Both the position numbers and the translations under genes were made by a program. A DNA stretch of 64,000 nt. Source: Spodoptera frugiperda. Its lineage: Eukaryota > Arthropoda > Insecta > Lepidoptera > Noctuidae. Below the pieces are notes generated by a model. It did not search any database, was not told the DNA's origin, and was given only the letters and a program-made list of their open reading frames with translations. The stretch is taken from the NCBI RefSeq assembly GCF_023101765.2, contig NC_064214.1:7012001-7076000 (forward strand), in the 5' to 3' direction. Below, in pieces: positions 23,392-33,244 of the stretch; position 1 is the stretch's first letter; each line of letters opens with the position of its first letter.

Positions 23392-23491
23392 CAATCACAC
23401 TGAAACTACGCAACGGATTTTGATGATATTTGGTATACAGACAGGTATACTTTTAATCCCACGAGAACGTGAAGCCGTTGGCAGAAGCTAG
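23392..23491 (+). mobile_element. CTAG-ended repeat fragment
   Basis: Starts directly after the SINE. Contains 'GAAACTACGCAACGGATTTT', 'ATCCCACGAGAACG' and ends 'GGCAGAAGCTAGT'. I recognise it as a lepidopteran dispersed repeat tail; the CTAG end is compatible with a Helitron-like element. Confidence 0.55.
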
Positions 23492-24929
23492 TCGACTATA
23501 AATACCAAAAATCTTTTTTCTCAGACTCAGAACCATGAAAATATGAAATCAGAATATCAACAAGACAGCCACTATAACTCGTTCTCGGAATTCTTTAATA
23601 AATTAAATGTACTACAGAGAACTCAACGTTGATTTTAAAGAACGCAAATATTATTCTTAAATCAAGGATCACTTCAAACGTAGGCGATGTTAATCTTGTT
23701 TCAAATTAACTCTTCATCAAAGCTTTAAACAAAACATCCGGGAACGAATTACTTGTATTAATAGACTTACTTTCTGCTCAAGTCAAACAAATGTTTTAAT
23801 CTTTCATAAAAATAATTATCTCGAAACATAATATATGAGACAAGACACTGATCTCTTAATATCTACATAAGCATGTATCAGCTTACAGTTTTCCAAGAAT
23901 TTAATATAGAAAAACATGGCTGAAATACGGCTGGAACATTAAAACAGCAATACTACTAAATATCTCCAATAGCTTTCAGTTTCAGGTCGTCGTGTAAATA
24001 TTCAGGCAGTTTAATGTTTTACAGTGAGTGTGCCCGACGCCGTGGAGGGTGCAAGGTTCAAGATTCAATATTGTTTAAAATATAAGCGTTTAATTGCCGC
24101 TCCTCCACTTTAATTAAAGGAGACGCGGACAGCTGTAAAACACTTGTCGACTTCTACTGACGAGAGGAACGAGGTAACTGAATGTTAAATTGAGCTTACA
24201 TATTTTCTACAAGTAAGTGAGGGTCTATATAAGTAAGTCAAGTCTACAAGGCTATTGATACGTGTTTTAGATGTAAACATAAATGTTTCATAGAAGTAGC
24301 AGTACCTGAATTCAGGCAATTTAATTGATGTATGGATTAATTACTACATCATATTGATAAAAAATATTATCATAAAACTAATGGTAAGAAAGAGTAAAAC
24401 TAATGGAGTGCGTTGCAAGCACAAATTTCTAATACATTTTTGAATTAAATGAATCTATCTAGTATTATGATAATGTATGTATAATCCTACAAGGAAATAC
24501 GATGACTATATTATTCAATGATTAAACTACTATCTGTTTATGTAAAACGAATCAAAATTGTCGATCAAAGACCTACTTTGCAAGGAATAAGTATTAAGGA
24601 GATTCAATTCAGATCAGCTACGATACAAATCAAATGTAAGATGAATAAAACTGAGCAGAATACGCAAATAAATAATACAAATCGAAGTAATTCCAACAAA
24701 TATGACGTCATACGACATCAGAAAGCTTCGCAAAATTCCGGCTCTAAATGCCAGATACCGGTTTCTGGATGAGAGCACAGAACAAAACGTTACGTCTCTA
24801 TGAAGGAGAGTCGTTGTGCATTTTTATTGTTAGTATTGTAGAGAATGCCAAGACTATTGCAGAGAGCTTTCGGCACAAGTTTTAACTTAATAGCTCTGTA
24901 TTCTGTATTCTTGCTTTTTACTTTTGGCT
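23492..24929. other. Gene-free stretch
   Basis: AT-rich. An ATG frame of 84 codons at 24518-24772 has a polar composition but no family features. No repeat identified. Confidence 0.45.
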
Positions 24930-25177
24930 GTGCGATGACGTCCTCAGATAAATATTCGTAGGGAACCTGTGTGACGTCAACTAGTCTCCCTGCTTATAAA
25001 AATGTAGATACCTACGTCATATGTCTTAGTTTCGGAGCTTATACTCCCGACATCATTATTGTGATGTGTGCTAACCAGTGGTGTTAAACAAGATCACGTG
25101 AGAATTGTGCGAAGAAAAGTGAAAATCCCTAACAACATAAACGCAAAATGAAATATATCGTAACGCAAGAAAAGTAA
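24930..25177 (+). promoter_or_regulatory. Promoter-like segment (CRE, TATA, Inr-like)
   Basis: A TGACGTCA palindrome (24972-24979), with a second TGACGTC near 24936, precedes TATAAAAA (24995-25002). An Inr-like TCTTAGTTT has its A at 25028, about 33 bp from the TATA start. The first downstream ATG in a reasonable context is at 25148: nine codons, then a stop, or a weak donor GTAAAT at 25174. Such spacing suits a stage-specific insect gene with a tiny first exon, but no second exon is visible. Confidence 0.25.
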
Positions 25178-25399
25178 ATAATGGAGAACATAATACTAAA
25201 GTAGAGCAAACAAAAACTAAATAAAGAATAGTGTTTGTATTTTATGGACGATACAAAATAATATCGGTGAAAACTACTAACGTAGGTACTTACAATATTC
25301 TGGGCTGCTGCCAGATTCCATGGCAACCCAATCTAGGGCATCCTCTGTAGACTTAGTGACTTGTAATAGTTTTCGAGTAATCGATCTAAGGCGGTACTC

Positions 25400-25960
25400 A
25401 AGGAGTCTGTTTGTTGAAACGTCTCTTGGCTACGAATAGTTGCGCAGACTTCGATATGTTCCCGGGAGTTAGACGCTCTAATAAAATTACTCAGTTAATT
25501 TCCAATAGCTCTCGCACAATGAACGTGTGGGTTCAGTTCGGATGGTATGTCACTTCATTAACTCGTGTCCTCCTACGCGTATTTATTTTCTCCCAAGAAA
25601 GGGTATCAGCCGCGATCTATATCCGACCTGAACGAAATGTTAATGAAGGTACTAAAATGTTGCGTAGGTACCGAGAGTCCTCACCCAACTTAAGCCCCGG
25701 AAGCATCCCGAAAGATCGTCTAACTAAGATAATGAGTTAGTCCAGTTTTCTTGAACACCCACCCGAGCCGGGAACATAAACTTTAAAATGTTAACAGACT
25801 CTGACATCGATCATTCGCCACGATAACGAGCGCGGCGCGGGGCGGCTCGGGGCGGCTCGGCGCGGCCACCAGCAACTTCTTTCAGCGCGAGATCAAAGGC
25901 GAGTTCTTTCGAGGCCGTAACTTATATCAGATCCCAGGTACTTTTAATGTTTGGGGTAAT
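25400..25960. other. GC-richer island with GC tandem and exon-like frame
   Basis: A 109-codon frame (25411-25740, plus) opens with TTG and has no recognised domain. At 25831-25866 two ten-base 'GGGGCGGCTC' units lie in very GC-rich sequence. A plus frame open from 25805 continues through ...SNFFQREIKGEFFRGRNLYQ... to an AG|GTACTT donor-like site near 25940. It has no in-frame ATG. Could be an exon or a CpG-rich promoter; the opposite strand is also partly open. Confidence 0.2.
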
Positions 25961-27956
25961 TAGCGCCCCAAAACTTCCCCATCCGGGGTAAGACGATAAA
26001 TTAAACAAAAATGGGACATCCAAACAATCTGTGTTGTGAACAAGCTACAAATTTGTCGTGCGCGACATTTTCAGCGGCTATTTATTTACGAATTAGCATT
26101 AGGGTGCCCCCATCATTGTTCCGCGAGCTCATGTTGCTGGAGCCATTGTGTTCAGATGTATAGCATCCTGTGCTTATTCAATCTGTTTAATGAGGTGAAC
26201 ATTTATGGTCAGAACAATAACACTGTTAATACTAAAGGAAAAAAAAACTATTCTCCGAATTCAAGCAATTACATTGATTCACTTAAGTTATATTTTTGAT
26301 CTTTTCACACAAAACTAAAAATACCACCAAAAAACATTACAAACCGCCTCTCAGTAAGCCTTTACTAATAAAATGAATAAGTTTATTAAATAGCAATCAG
26401 GTTAATTACTTCCCTGGCTGGAAATAGGTTGGAACAAAGCGGCGCGACCAATAATGTCGTTATTTATATAGTAAACCCGATAGACGCAGTATCGAGGACC
26501 CATTAACGTGGTAACTTTTGATCTATTACTTTGTACTTACATCGAACACTAGGCAGTTATTACAGAAGATCCACTTCGGTTTTCGGTGGTAGCTATTTGT
26601 TTATGGGATAGGAGATAAATGAAACGGTCGGTCTTCTGGTAGTAAGCGTTGGTGCTTGGTGGTCAGTGCTGCCCATGAAATCCGCAACATCAGTAGAGGT
26701 ATATATAAAAAAGTAACTACTCGTATCATTTGATATGTGTACAGCAGGAAGATTATATGTTACCATTATGTCAGACAATTAAATCACTAACTCAGCACTT
26801 ACCTAACTCCTGATTTCGAGTAGCTTAAAGTTTTTTTAGATTATAAAACAACTCTAAAACGAGGTATAATTGACATAAAGCCGTAAAAACTTAAAGTATT
26901 AAGACTTTTCTATTTTTTGTTTGAAGCAAAAGGCGAAGTTAATCCAACTATTTGGGGTCAGTAATTAAAAGTTTAGTAATATGGAGTCGAGACCTCTGTC
27001 GCGCCGCTGTTGTGAGCAAGATTGACGTCAGAGCCTTACCGACAATTTAATTATTATTGATTTATTAATAGACACACAATAACTTACGTCTTCCCTCTTC
27101 CGTGTTCTAATGAACTGAAAACGTATTTAAATTCGTGCTTCGTTTCTTGTAACACACGTTCTCACAAAACATTTTTATCAAATCGTACAAAATAGATTCA
27201 TATGTTGACATTATTCCAAATCCCTAACGAAAATAGCTCCAGGCTAGCATTTACCTTTAGCAATTGTATTGTAGTTCCACAAAATAAGAGATTTCCAAAT
27301 AAAAATAACAATCCGCGTTGTTATGTCTACATTCTAAATGCCACGCTATCAGAAACTCTCCGAAGATTCAGTACGTTTTACATTCCCTAGGTGCATGAGA
27401 ACTCACAAAAACAAAAAAGTACCGCTCATTTCATTTTCCTTTGCTCAAACACACCACATTTACCTTGAATCCCACCATACATCACATCCAACGATTTCCA
27501 AGCAAAGAAAGCACGTAAGCAAATAAGCACGCTAAGCAATCTACGTAGCAATCCCCTTATGGATAAATAAAGCATAAACAGCCATACCGAGGAACAGTAA
27601 CACTACACTTGCAAAGGATTCATGTGGGGCTTTGAAATATTCACGGTAACAAAAAAAGAAATGGCGGAGCGAATTTGGAGTGCGAGCTCGAGGTTCCGCA
27701 CACAAGATGTGCGCTTTAAAATGGCGGCTGTTTCAATTGTTACGCAGACGTTTACTGCTACGCGTGCTGAGGGCTCAATATTGTGTTCTTTAATATGATA
27801 CAAATGTGAGAATATAAAGACGGCTTATTTATGTCATTTTTGATACTCTAGATATATTTCTTTCACTTAGATGTATGTGTTGCATGTGTGACCATAATAG
27901 ACACGTCAACAGTTACCGGAAAACAAACGTTACATTATGTGAAACAAGGATAAGAA
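25961..27956. other. Gene-free stretch
   Basis: AT-rich. A GC-richer patch at 27655-27790 has two ATGGCGG motifs (27661 and 27721), the second in the YY1/Pho-like context AAAATGGCGGC. A minus frame of 66 codons there is unremarkable. Confidence 0.45.
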
Positions 27957-28180
27957 AATATAATGTAGCGAGCACCGCACTCCGCTCGCCGGCCTCCAAC
28001 CACAATCAAGTCAGGAGAACACAGCAGGTTACAGGGTACAAGGCTACACCTTGTAGTCCTTAATCCCAGGCAAATTACAAGCGACACCCGTACATCACTC
28101 CACACTACATTAGGACGAGGGTACTTAGACCTCACTCCACGGGACCCCAAACCGTGCACTTCCACGAATAAAGGAGTAAA
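27957..28180. other. GC-richer block with AATAAA, possible retroelement LTR
   Basis: Compositionally distinct from its flanks and rich in CCAC/CTCC, with AATAAA at about 28167. This would fit the R/U5 boundary of a solo LTR, but I cannot define TG...CA ends, a target duplication or a second LTR. The minus frame at 27935-28165 is uncharacterised. Confidence 0.2.
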
Positions 28181-29249
28181 AGTTAGATTTATGCGTCACT
28201 TACTTGTGTTTATTGTCTTAGAACACACTAGCACAGCTTATACATATGTATTGTACACAAATTTTATCCTAGAATAGAAATATAAGGGAGAGAAAAGGGC
28301 TTTCAAGTTTCTATTATGTCTGAGAACTCGTAGGTAGTGAATGGAAGCGTTTTTATATTTACCGTTTTGTTATCATTAGTGGAAGCAGTGTAGCAAATAT
28401 AAAAAGGTGTCGGCTGCATCATTAGCAGATATAATTACTCGATAAATCTGAGAACAACGACAATACCGAGGACTGAGGACGGAGGACGGAGTATTGCCCT
28501 CTAATTGGAGACATTGTTATTGTCACCTTCTCAAGCTATCTTACGCATGGATAACTATTCAAAGAACTACGGGTAAATTCAAAAGATCAATCTTTACATA
28601 GAATAATGTATTATGATTGAACACACAACATTTTTTTATCTTTGAAGTCAAGTATAAATGCGATATAATACGTCTCGGGGGCTTGACACTTCACATTTTA
28701 CACTATGATTATTTTATTCAAAACAAGCAAAGACATACAGTAACTATAACTAAAAATATTATTAGATATTACACACCACAGTTAAGAAATATGACACCGG
28801 AAAACTAGTTCTAAAAGTAACCCAACCTTGAACTTGTCAAAATAAAGTGAAGCACAAACTGCCTCCCTCCTCCCTCCACCGTCCTTTCTGACCAATTGCC
28901 GTAATTAAAAGCCCAATACATTCAACTCCTCAGCAAATAACTGAGGAGTAACACGACAGTTACATAGGAGGGCTTACCCGGTATCTAATAAGAGCGCGCT
29001 GTGACGTCACTGGCTAAGCTACGTGCTAACTTGGCCAACTTAGTGATCCAACTCGATGAAGTTATCGTATGAAAATTAACAGCAGACTTGATCTTCTAAT
29101 AGTTTTCTGCTTGTCTTGTAAACTGTCTGTTGGGAGTGTTTTCCTATGAAAATGTTACTGTGAGATTAATAGTGTCTTAATGTAGTGTGAAGTATAGTAT
29201 CATTATTTTATAAACTGTATCACAAATTCGATGTCGAATCGAAAAACCT
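28181..29249. other. Gene-free stretch
   Basis: AT-rich, with one GTGACGTCAC motif near 29001. No gene or repeat identified. Confidence 0.45.
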
Positions 29250-29512
29250 TACCTGCGGGTACCCATAGGCTGAGTACCGCCGTGTCCTGGCATTGGTTCA
29301 GGCCATGCCCCGCGTGAGCCGCCTCGCGCAGAGCCATCCGACCACCACAGATGAGACCTAGCAGGGATGATGCCAACCTGGAACTGTGGACAGCCTAGCG
29401 GGTTACCGGGGCTCCGACTCGAAAAGCAGGAGTAGGAACGGGATGGTTTTTAGACAGTAAGAGTACTTCACTCAATCTAGCTACGGCCTCAAAAAAAAAA
29501 AAAGAAAAAAAA
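29250..29512 (+). mobile_element. Noctuid-type SINE, copy 2 (poly-A tailed)
   Basis: Most complete copy of the family seen at 1136 and 50231. It has a GC-rich head, 'CATCCGACCACCACAGATGA', 'CTAGCGGGTTACCGGGGCTC', 'GATGGTTTTTAGACAGTAAG' and an A-rich tail at 29491-29512. No coding. Confidence 0.8.
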
Positions 29513-30082
29513 GTAAATGTATTTAAAGCCAAAGCGAATTATTTTAATCACACCAGTAAAATCCCGTACCTAGTTCTAGGAAACGGTGAGCAGTTTGTAG
29601 AATGAATAAAATTATGTTGTAGATACAGTACTGCCGAAATGTACTAACATGTTTATATTTTCTAACAAATCCCGTTGAAAGTGTTCGCTACTCGACATGT
29701 CCATTTGTGAACATGTTTATTCATATTTTCAGGATTTTAGCTAACAGTGTGCATATTTTAACTATGATAGTTTAAACATGACGGACATAGAGTGCCATTG
29801 AACATTACTCCCGACATGATACCCTCTCTATGTTACACAAACGTGTTTGCAAAATTATGCTTATTTATGCGGGATACGAAATGTTTCAAAATCTTCATAA
29901 AATATTGGGCAGGTGAAAATTTTTCGGAAAAAATAGTATAAAATGATCGCAAACAACAATGAAAGTTCACGTCAATATTTAAATAAAAGATTACATTCTG
30001 ACAACTGTTACAAAAAAATATTTTACAGAAAAAACGAATCTACCTATATATTAAATTTCGTACGTAATATTTCACACGTTTA
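29513..30082. other. Gene-free stretch
   Basis: AT-rich; no gene or repeat identified. A 76-codon frame beginning at 29943 runs into the TIR element. Confidence 0.45.
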
Positions 30083-30216
30083 TATACAGGATGTGTGTGT
30101 TCCGTTGCTTCCAAAATGGACACGTGACTCAATTAAACAAACACAAAATAAAATATTTAAAATTTCATTTTGATTCCACGCACACATCGGCGCCCGGTGA
30201 CATGTCACCCTGTATA
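30083..30216. mobile_element. Small TIR element, ~130 bp
   Basis: Left end TATACAGGATGTG; reverse complement of the right end TATACAGGGTGAC. The outer TA on each side fits a TA target duplication. Interior is AT-rich and non-coding. The TIR starts like the 23-bp tandem units at 55853-55921. Confidence 0.55.
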
Positions 30217-30569
30217 CGAATGTTCAGTAAAAATTTTATTTGTCAACAAAACAAATGTTTGAAATAAAACCGTACTTTATGACGCTTTGTTGCAGATCGT
30301 TTGAAATTTTAATCTGGGAGTTATAATAAAAATCGGATTTGTGTGTGGCGATAAAGATTATTTTGTTGGAGATATTACGGCAACATATTGTAATGAACAT
30401 TGTTTCGGTTATTGCATATATTTTACGTTTTATTTACGAAACTACTTTACCATCAAACTATTGTTTTTAGTTCACATCATCATTTTAAGTACACATCAGG
30501 AGTTAATTAGAAAACTTTATTGCATTACAAATCTCGCAATGTTCTATAAGTTAACTTTTTATACATTTG

Positions 30570-30705
30570 ATGGGTCGACGTTTGACCGCTATCTCGCCTG
30601 ATGGTAAATATGCGGCCTACGATGGAGCACGTCTGCCCATAAGCAACCTATTCTCTCGGGCTTTGAGGATACCCAGGTTATACCCATCAGGAAACAACTT
30701 TATCT
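30570..30705 (-). mobile_element. LINE 3' end remnant (second copy)
   Basis: Reads on plus 'GACCGCTATCTCGCCTGATG', 'ATGCGGCCTACGATGGAGC', 'CGTCTGCCCATAAGCAACC', matching the minus-strand LINE end at 49597-49840. It stops within 'CAGGAAACAAC'. No long tail is visible, and the coding part is only a short C-terminal remnant. Confidence 0.7.
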
Positions 30706-30956
30706 TAGTATAATTGATAATTCTTTATACAGTTACAACTACGTAGATCCTCTATTAAACGTAAAAAACCAAACGAATGAGTATTTTCGTTACATTCCAG
30801 TGTAACATGGAATCGTTTCAAATTCTTTGATATTCGGGAAATGTCCATGGTTTCTGTTTTACCATTTATCTCTGTTGCCTATAAATCAATGGAATGAAAA
30901 AAGAATTAGAGTTCCACAGTTTGATATAGTGGATCTACGTAAGTTAAAAATAAATC
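30706..30956. other. Short gene-free interval
   Basis: Nothing identifiable. Confidence 0.5.
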
Positions 30957-30964
30957 CTTTACAA

Positions 30965-31248
30965 CAGTGGTTCCCAAACGGTGGTCCGCAGAAGATAAAT
31001 ATCTCTAGGACACCTCTGTTCCATAAATACCATAGATAAATATAGAATTAAACTTATGTCAATGGAGACAACTCAGAGAAGCAACTGATATCAATAATCC
31101 AAAAGTATTTTTTATGAGAACAAATCTCATTACTGAACCAAAATATTGGCGTGGTGAGTCATGAAAAAGGAAATAGTAATAGTGGTCCCTATCCAAACAA
31201 GAATAATATAAAAATGGTCCTTGACCATGAAAAGGTTGAGAACCCCTA
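30965..31248. mobile_element. hAT-type MITE with 8-bp target duplication
   Basis: Left end CAGTGGTTCCCAAACGG; reverse complement of the right end TAGGGGTTCTCAACC. Both fit the hAT terminal pattern CAGNGGTTCTCAA. Flanking octamers are CTTTACAA (30957-30964) and CTTTAGAA (31249-31256), differing at one base, as expected for an aged 8-bp target duplication. 284 bp, no transposase frame, so non-autonomous. Confidence 0.8.
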
Positions 31249-31256
31249 CTTTAGAA

Positions 31257-32125
31257 AATAGGAAAACAGGAGTAACGAGTTCTTAAAAAAAAACAGATCA
31301 AGCTGAGGCACACGTAAAGACACACTAAACACGTATAATAAGTAAATATGGCCTAAAAATAACACATTCAATGTACAGTATAAATAAATTATAAAAAATC
31401 ACCACAAAGCTTTGAAAATTACACATTATTATGAAGCACAAACAAAACGCGAACACAGAAACAGCACTTCAGTAACGGGATGAACTCAAAACATTAGAAT
31501 TAAAAGAGCTGCACTTAATTCTATTAGACCGCTTTGCATGCTGTGTGCAGTTTTAAAAATATGTGCTTTAGTTCTGCCAGTTAAATTAAATGTTGTTTAA
31601 CAATTTTAGTATTTTCCCTGCTAGTATTTAATCCTTTTGTGAAGAGTAATTGTAATAACCTTGTTATGTACAAACGATAGAGTTTTTATTCAATATGGGA
31701 ACTAAGTTTTTGGAACTAAACTGGTTAGTTTGGGTGTCACAATAGTAATCCGTGAAGATTATCAGATAGTCATAGTAACAGCGGTTTGTATTCTTGAAAA
31801 TCTTATCAAATCGGTTTATGAAGCCCTACGAGGAAGTACAGGTCACCCAGTGTTAACCCCAGGGAGTAATGGTGTTACAAGTCCTATAAAGATTTACACC
31901 CTACAATTTTTATCATGGAATGCGTCATGTATAAAGAAAAGCGAACGCTCACATAGCAACATGAGCTTAAGAAATAACGTGACAGATATTTCTCCCTGTC
32001 AGCATTGAACGACATTACCAAACAGTCGGTACGATATAAATAAAAGCATCTCATTTAAATACATTCCCAACAACCCTCGCCGTAATAAAACACTTACTAA
32101 AATTAATTGACACGCCAATAGACTG
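31257..32125. other. Gene-free stretch
   Basis: AT-rich. A 92-codon frame (31730-32008, plus) lacks recognisable features. Confidence 0.45.
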
Positions 32126-32195
32126 ACGTCACACGTCACGATTTATTCACGTCAGTTTAAATCACGTCCACGTCGACGTCGACGTGAACGAGACG
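32126..32195. promoter_or_regulatory. Cluster of ACGT-core sites with 18-bp perfect palindrome
   Basis: About eight ACGT cores in 70 bp, including CRE-like TGACGTCAC, several CACGTC and the perfect palindrome CACGTCGACGTCGACGTG (32169-32186). Such cores are bound by bZIP (CREB/ATF) and, as CACGTG-like sites, bHLH factors. Function is inferred from motif density only. Confidence 0.35.
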
Positions 32196-33146
32196 TGTTC
32201 AATTAGCGATTATCATTCGCGAACGAATGAATTGAACGACTGTTTGCTTTTATTATTTTTGGCTTTATAGGTCAATTATGCGGGTGGATGCCGAATGGGA
32301 TTGGCAAAGTAAAAAGAGGATTTTTTATGATGGTGATAACGCACGGCGTCCTACCTAATTAGCACTCAGCATTGAGAGCTTCCCAAAGTGTGTGTCTTTT
32401 TAAAGGTCTCTGTTATACATAAACGCAAAAGCATCAAATACTCTAAAAATAAAATAGAGCAGGTATCAGGTGTTGTAAAATTTATAGGATTTTTCACTGG
32501 AACTACTTCCAGTAACGTAAAACAATAAATCTTCAATACAAAGTAGTGAAAACTGTGAACTGTTCGAGTTTTAAGTTAACAAAAGTGTATCAAAGGCACC
32601 ACAAGCACGTATGAATAATGAAACGGGACCTCCGAAAGAACTTTATTTATTCATTTCCCGTTCGTTGATCAAAAGGAACCGTCTCGTACCGGATGGCCGG
32701 CAAAATGACGGTTTTTACAATACCTCTTTTGTAGCGATTTTGAATTTATAAGTCGACGTATGCTCGGATTGAGGGGAATCTGAATTGCGAAAGAGTTTTT
32801 GATGTTTCGCTCACATTTTTGTTGGAATACGTTTCTGCGTGTAATGGTAATTCTTGAGGAATTCGATGTAAGTCGTAATATGTGACTTGACAACGTTTAG
32901 CGTTTATATTTCTTACATTTCGTAGAATAAGAAGTACAGTTGTTGTTGACATAATTTCAATGAAACGTAGCTTGATAGATAGGGAATGTCAAAGAAACCT
33001 GTCGTGTATGATTCTAAATATAAACGAAATAACTTCAGAACTTAAAACAGCAATATTCGAAATTTTGAAATTTCTTGCTCGAGTGAGCCTTATTGTTTAT
33101 CGACTTATTTACTGAGATATTAATTACAGTTATACTACATAACCGG
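32196..33146. other. Gene-free stretch
   Basis: Two overlapping minus frames (32669-32952, 68-74 codons) have no recognisable features. Confidence 0.45.
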
Positions 33147-33244
33147 AGTCGGTGGTTTAAGACGCCCGCCAAACTGCATTGAGAAAGCATGGTGATTAAT
33201 GCTCAAACCAGCAGTGGCCACTTTTATGCCGATGATTTATGATG
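33147..33244 (+). mobile_element. tRNA-derived SINE (family 3), internally deleted
   Basis: Contains 'GGTGGTTTAAGACGC', then directly 'CTGCATTGAG.AAGC.TGGTGATTAATGCTCAAAC', then 'CAGCAGTGGCCACTT', 'GATGAT'. Compared with 59090-59352 it lacks the segment carrying 'CTGACTGGTGAAGG' and the segment before 'TCAGCAATGG'. Confidence 0.7.
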
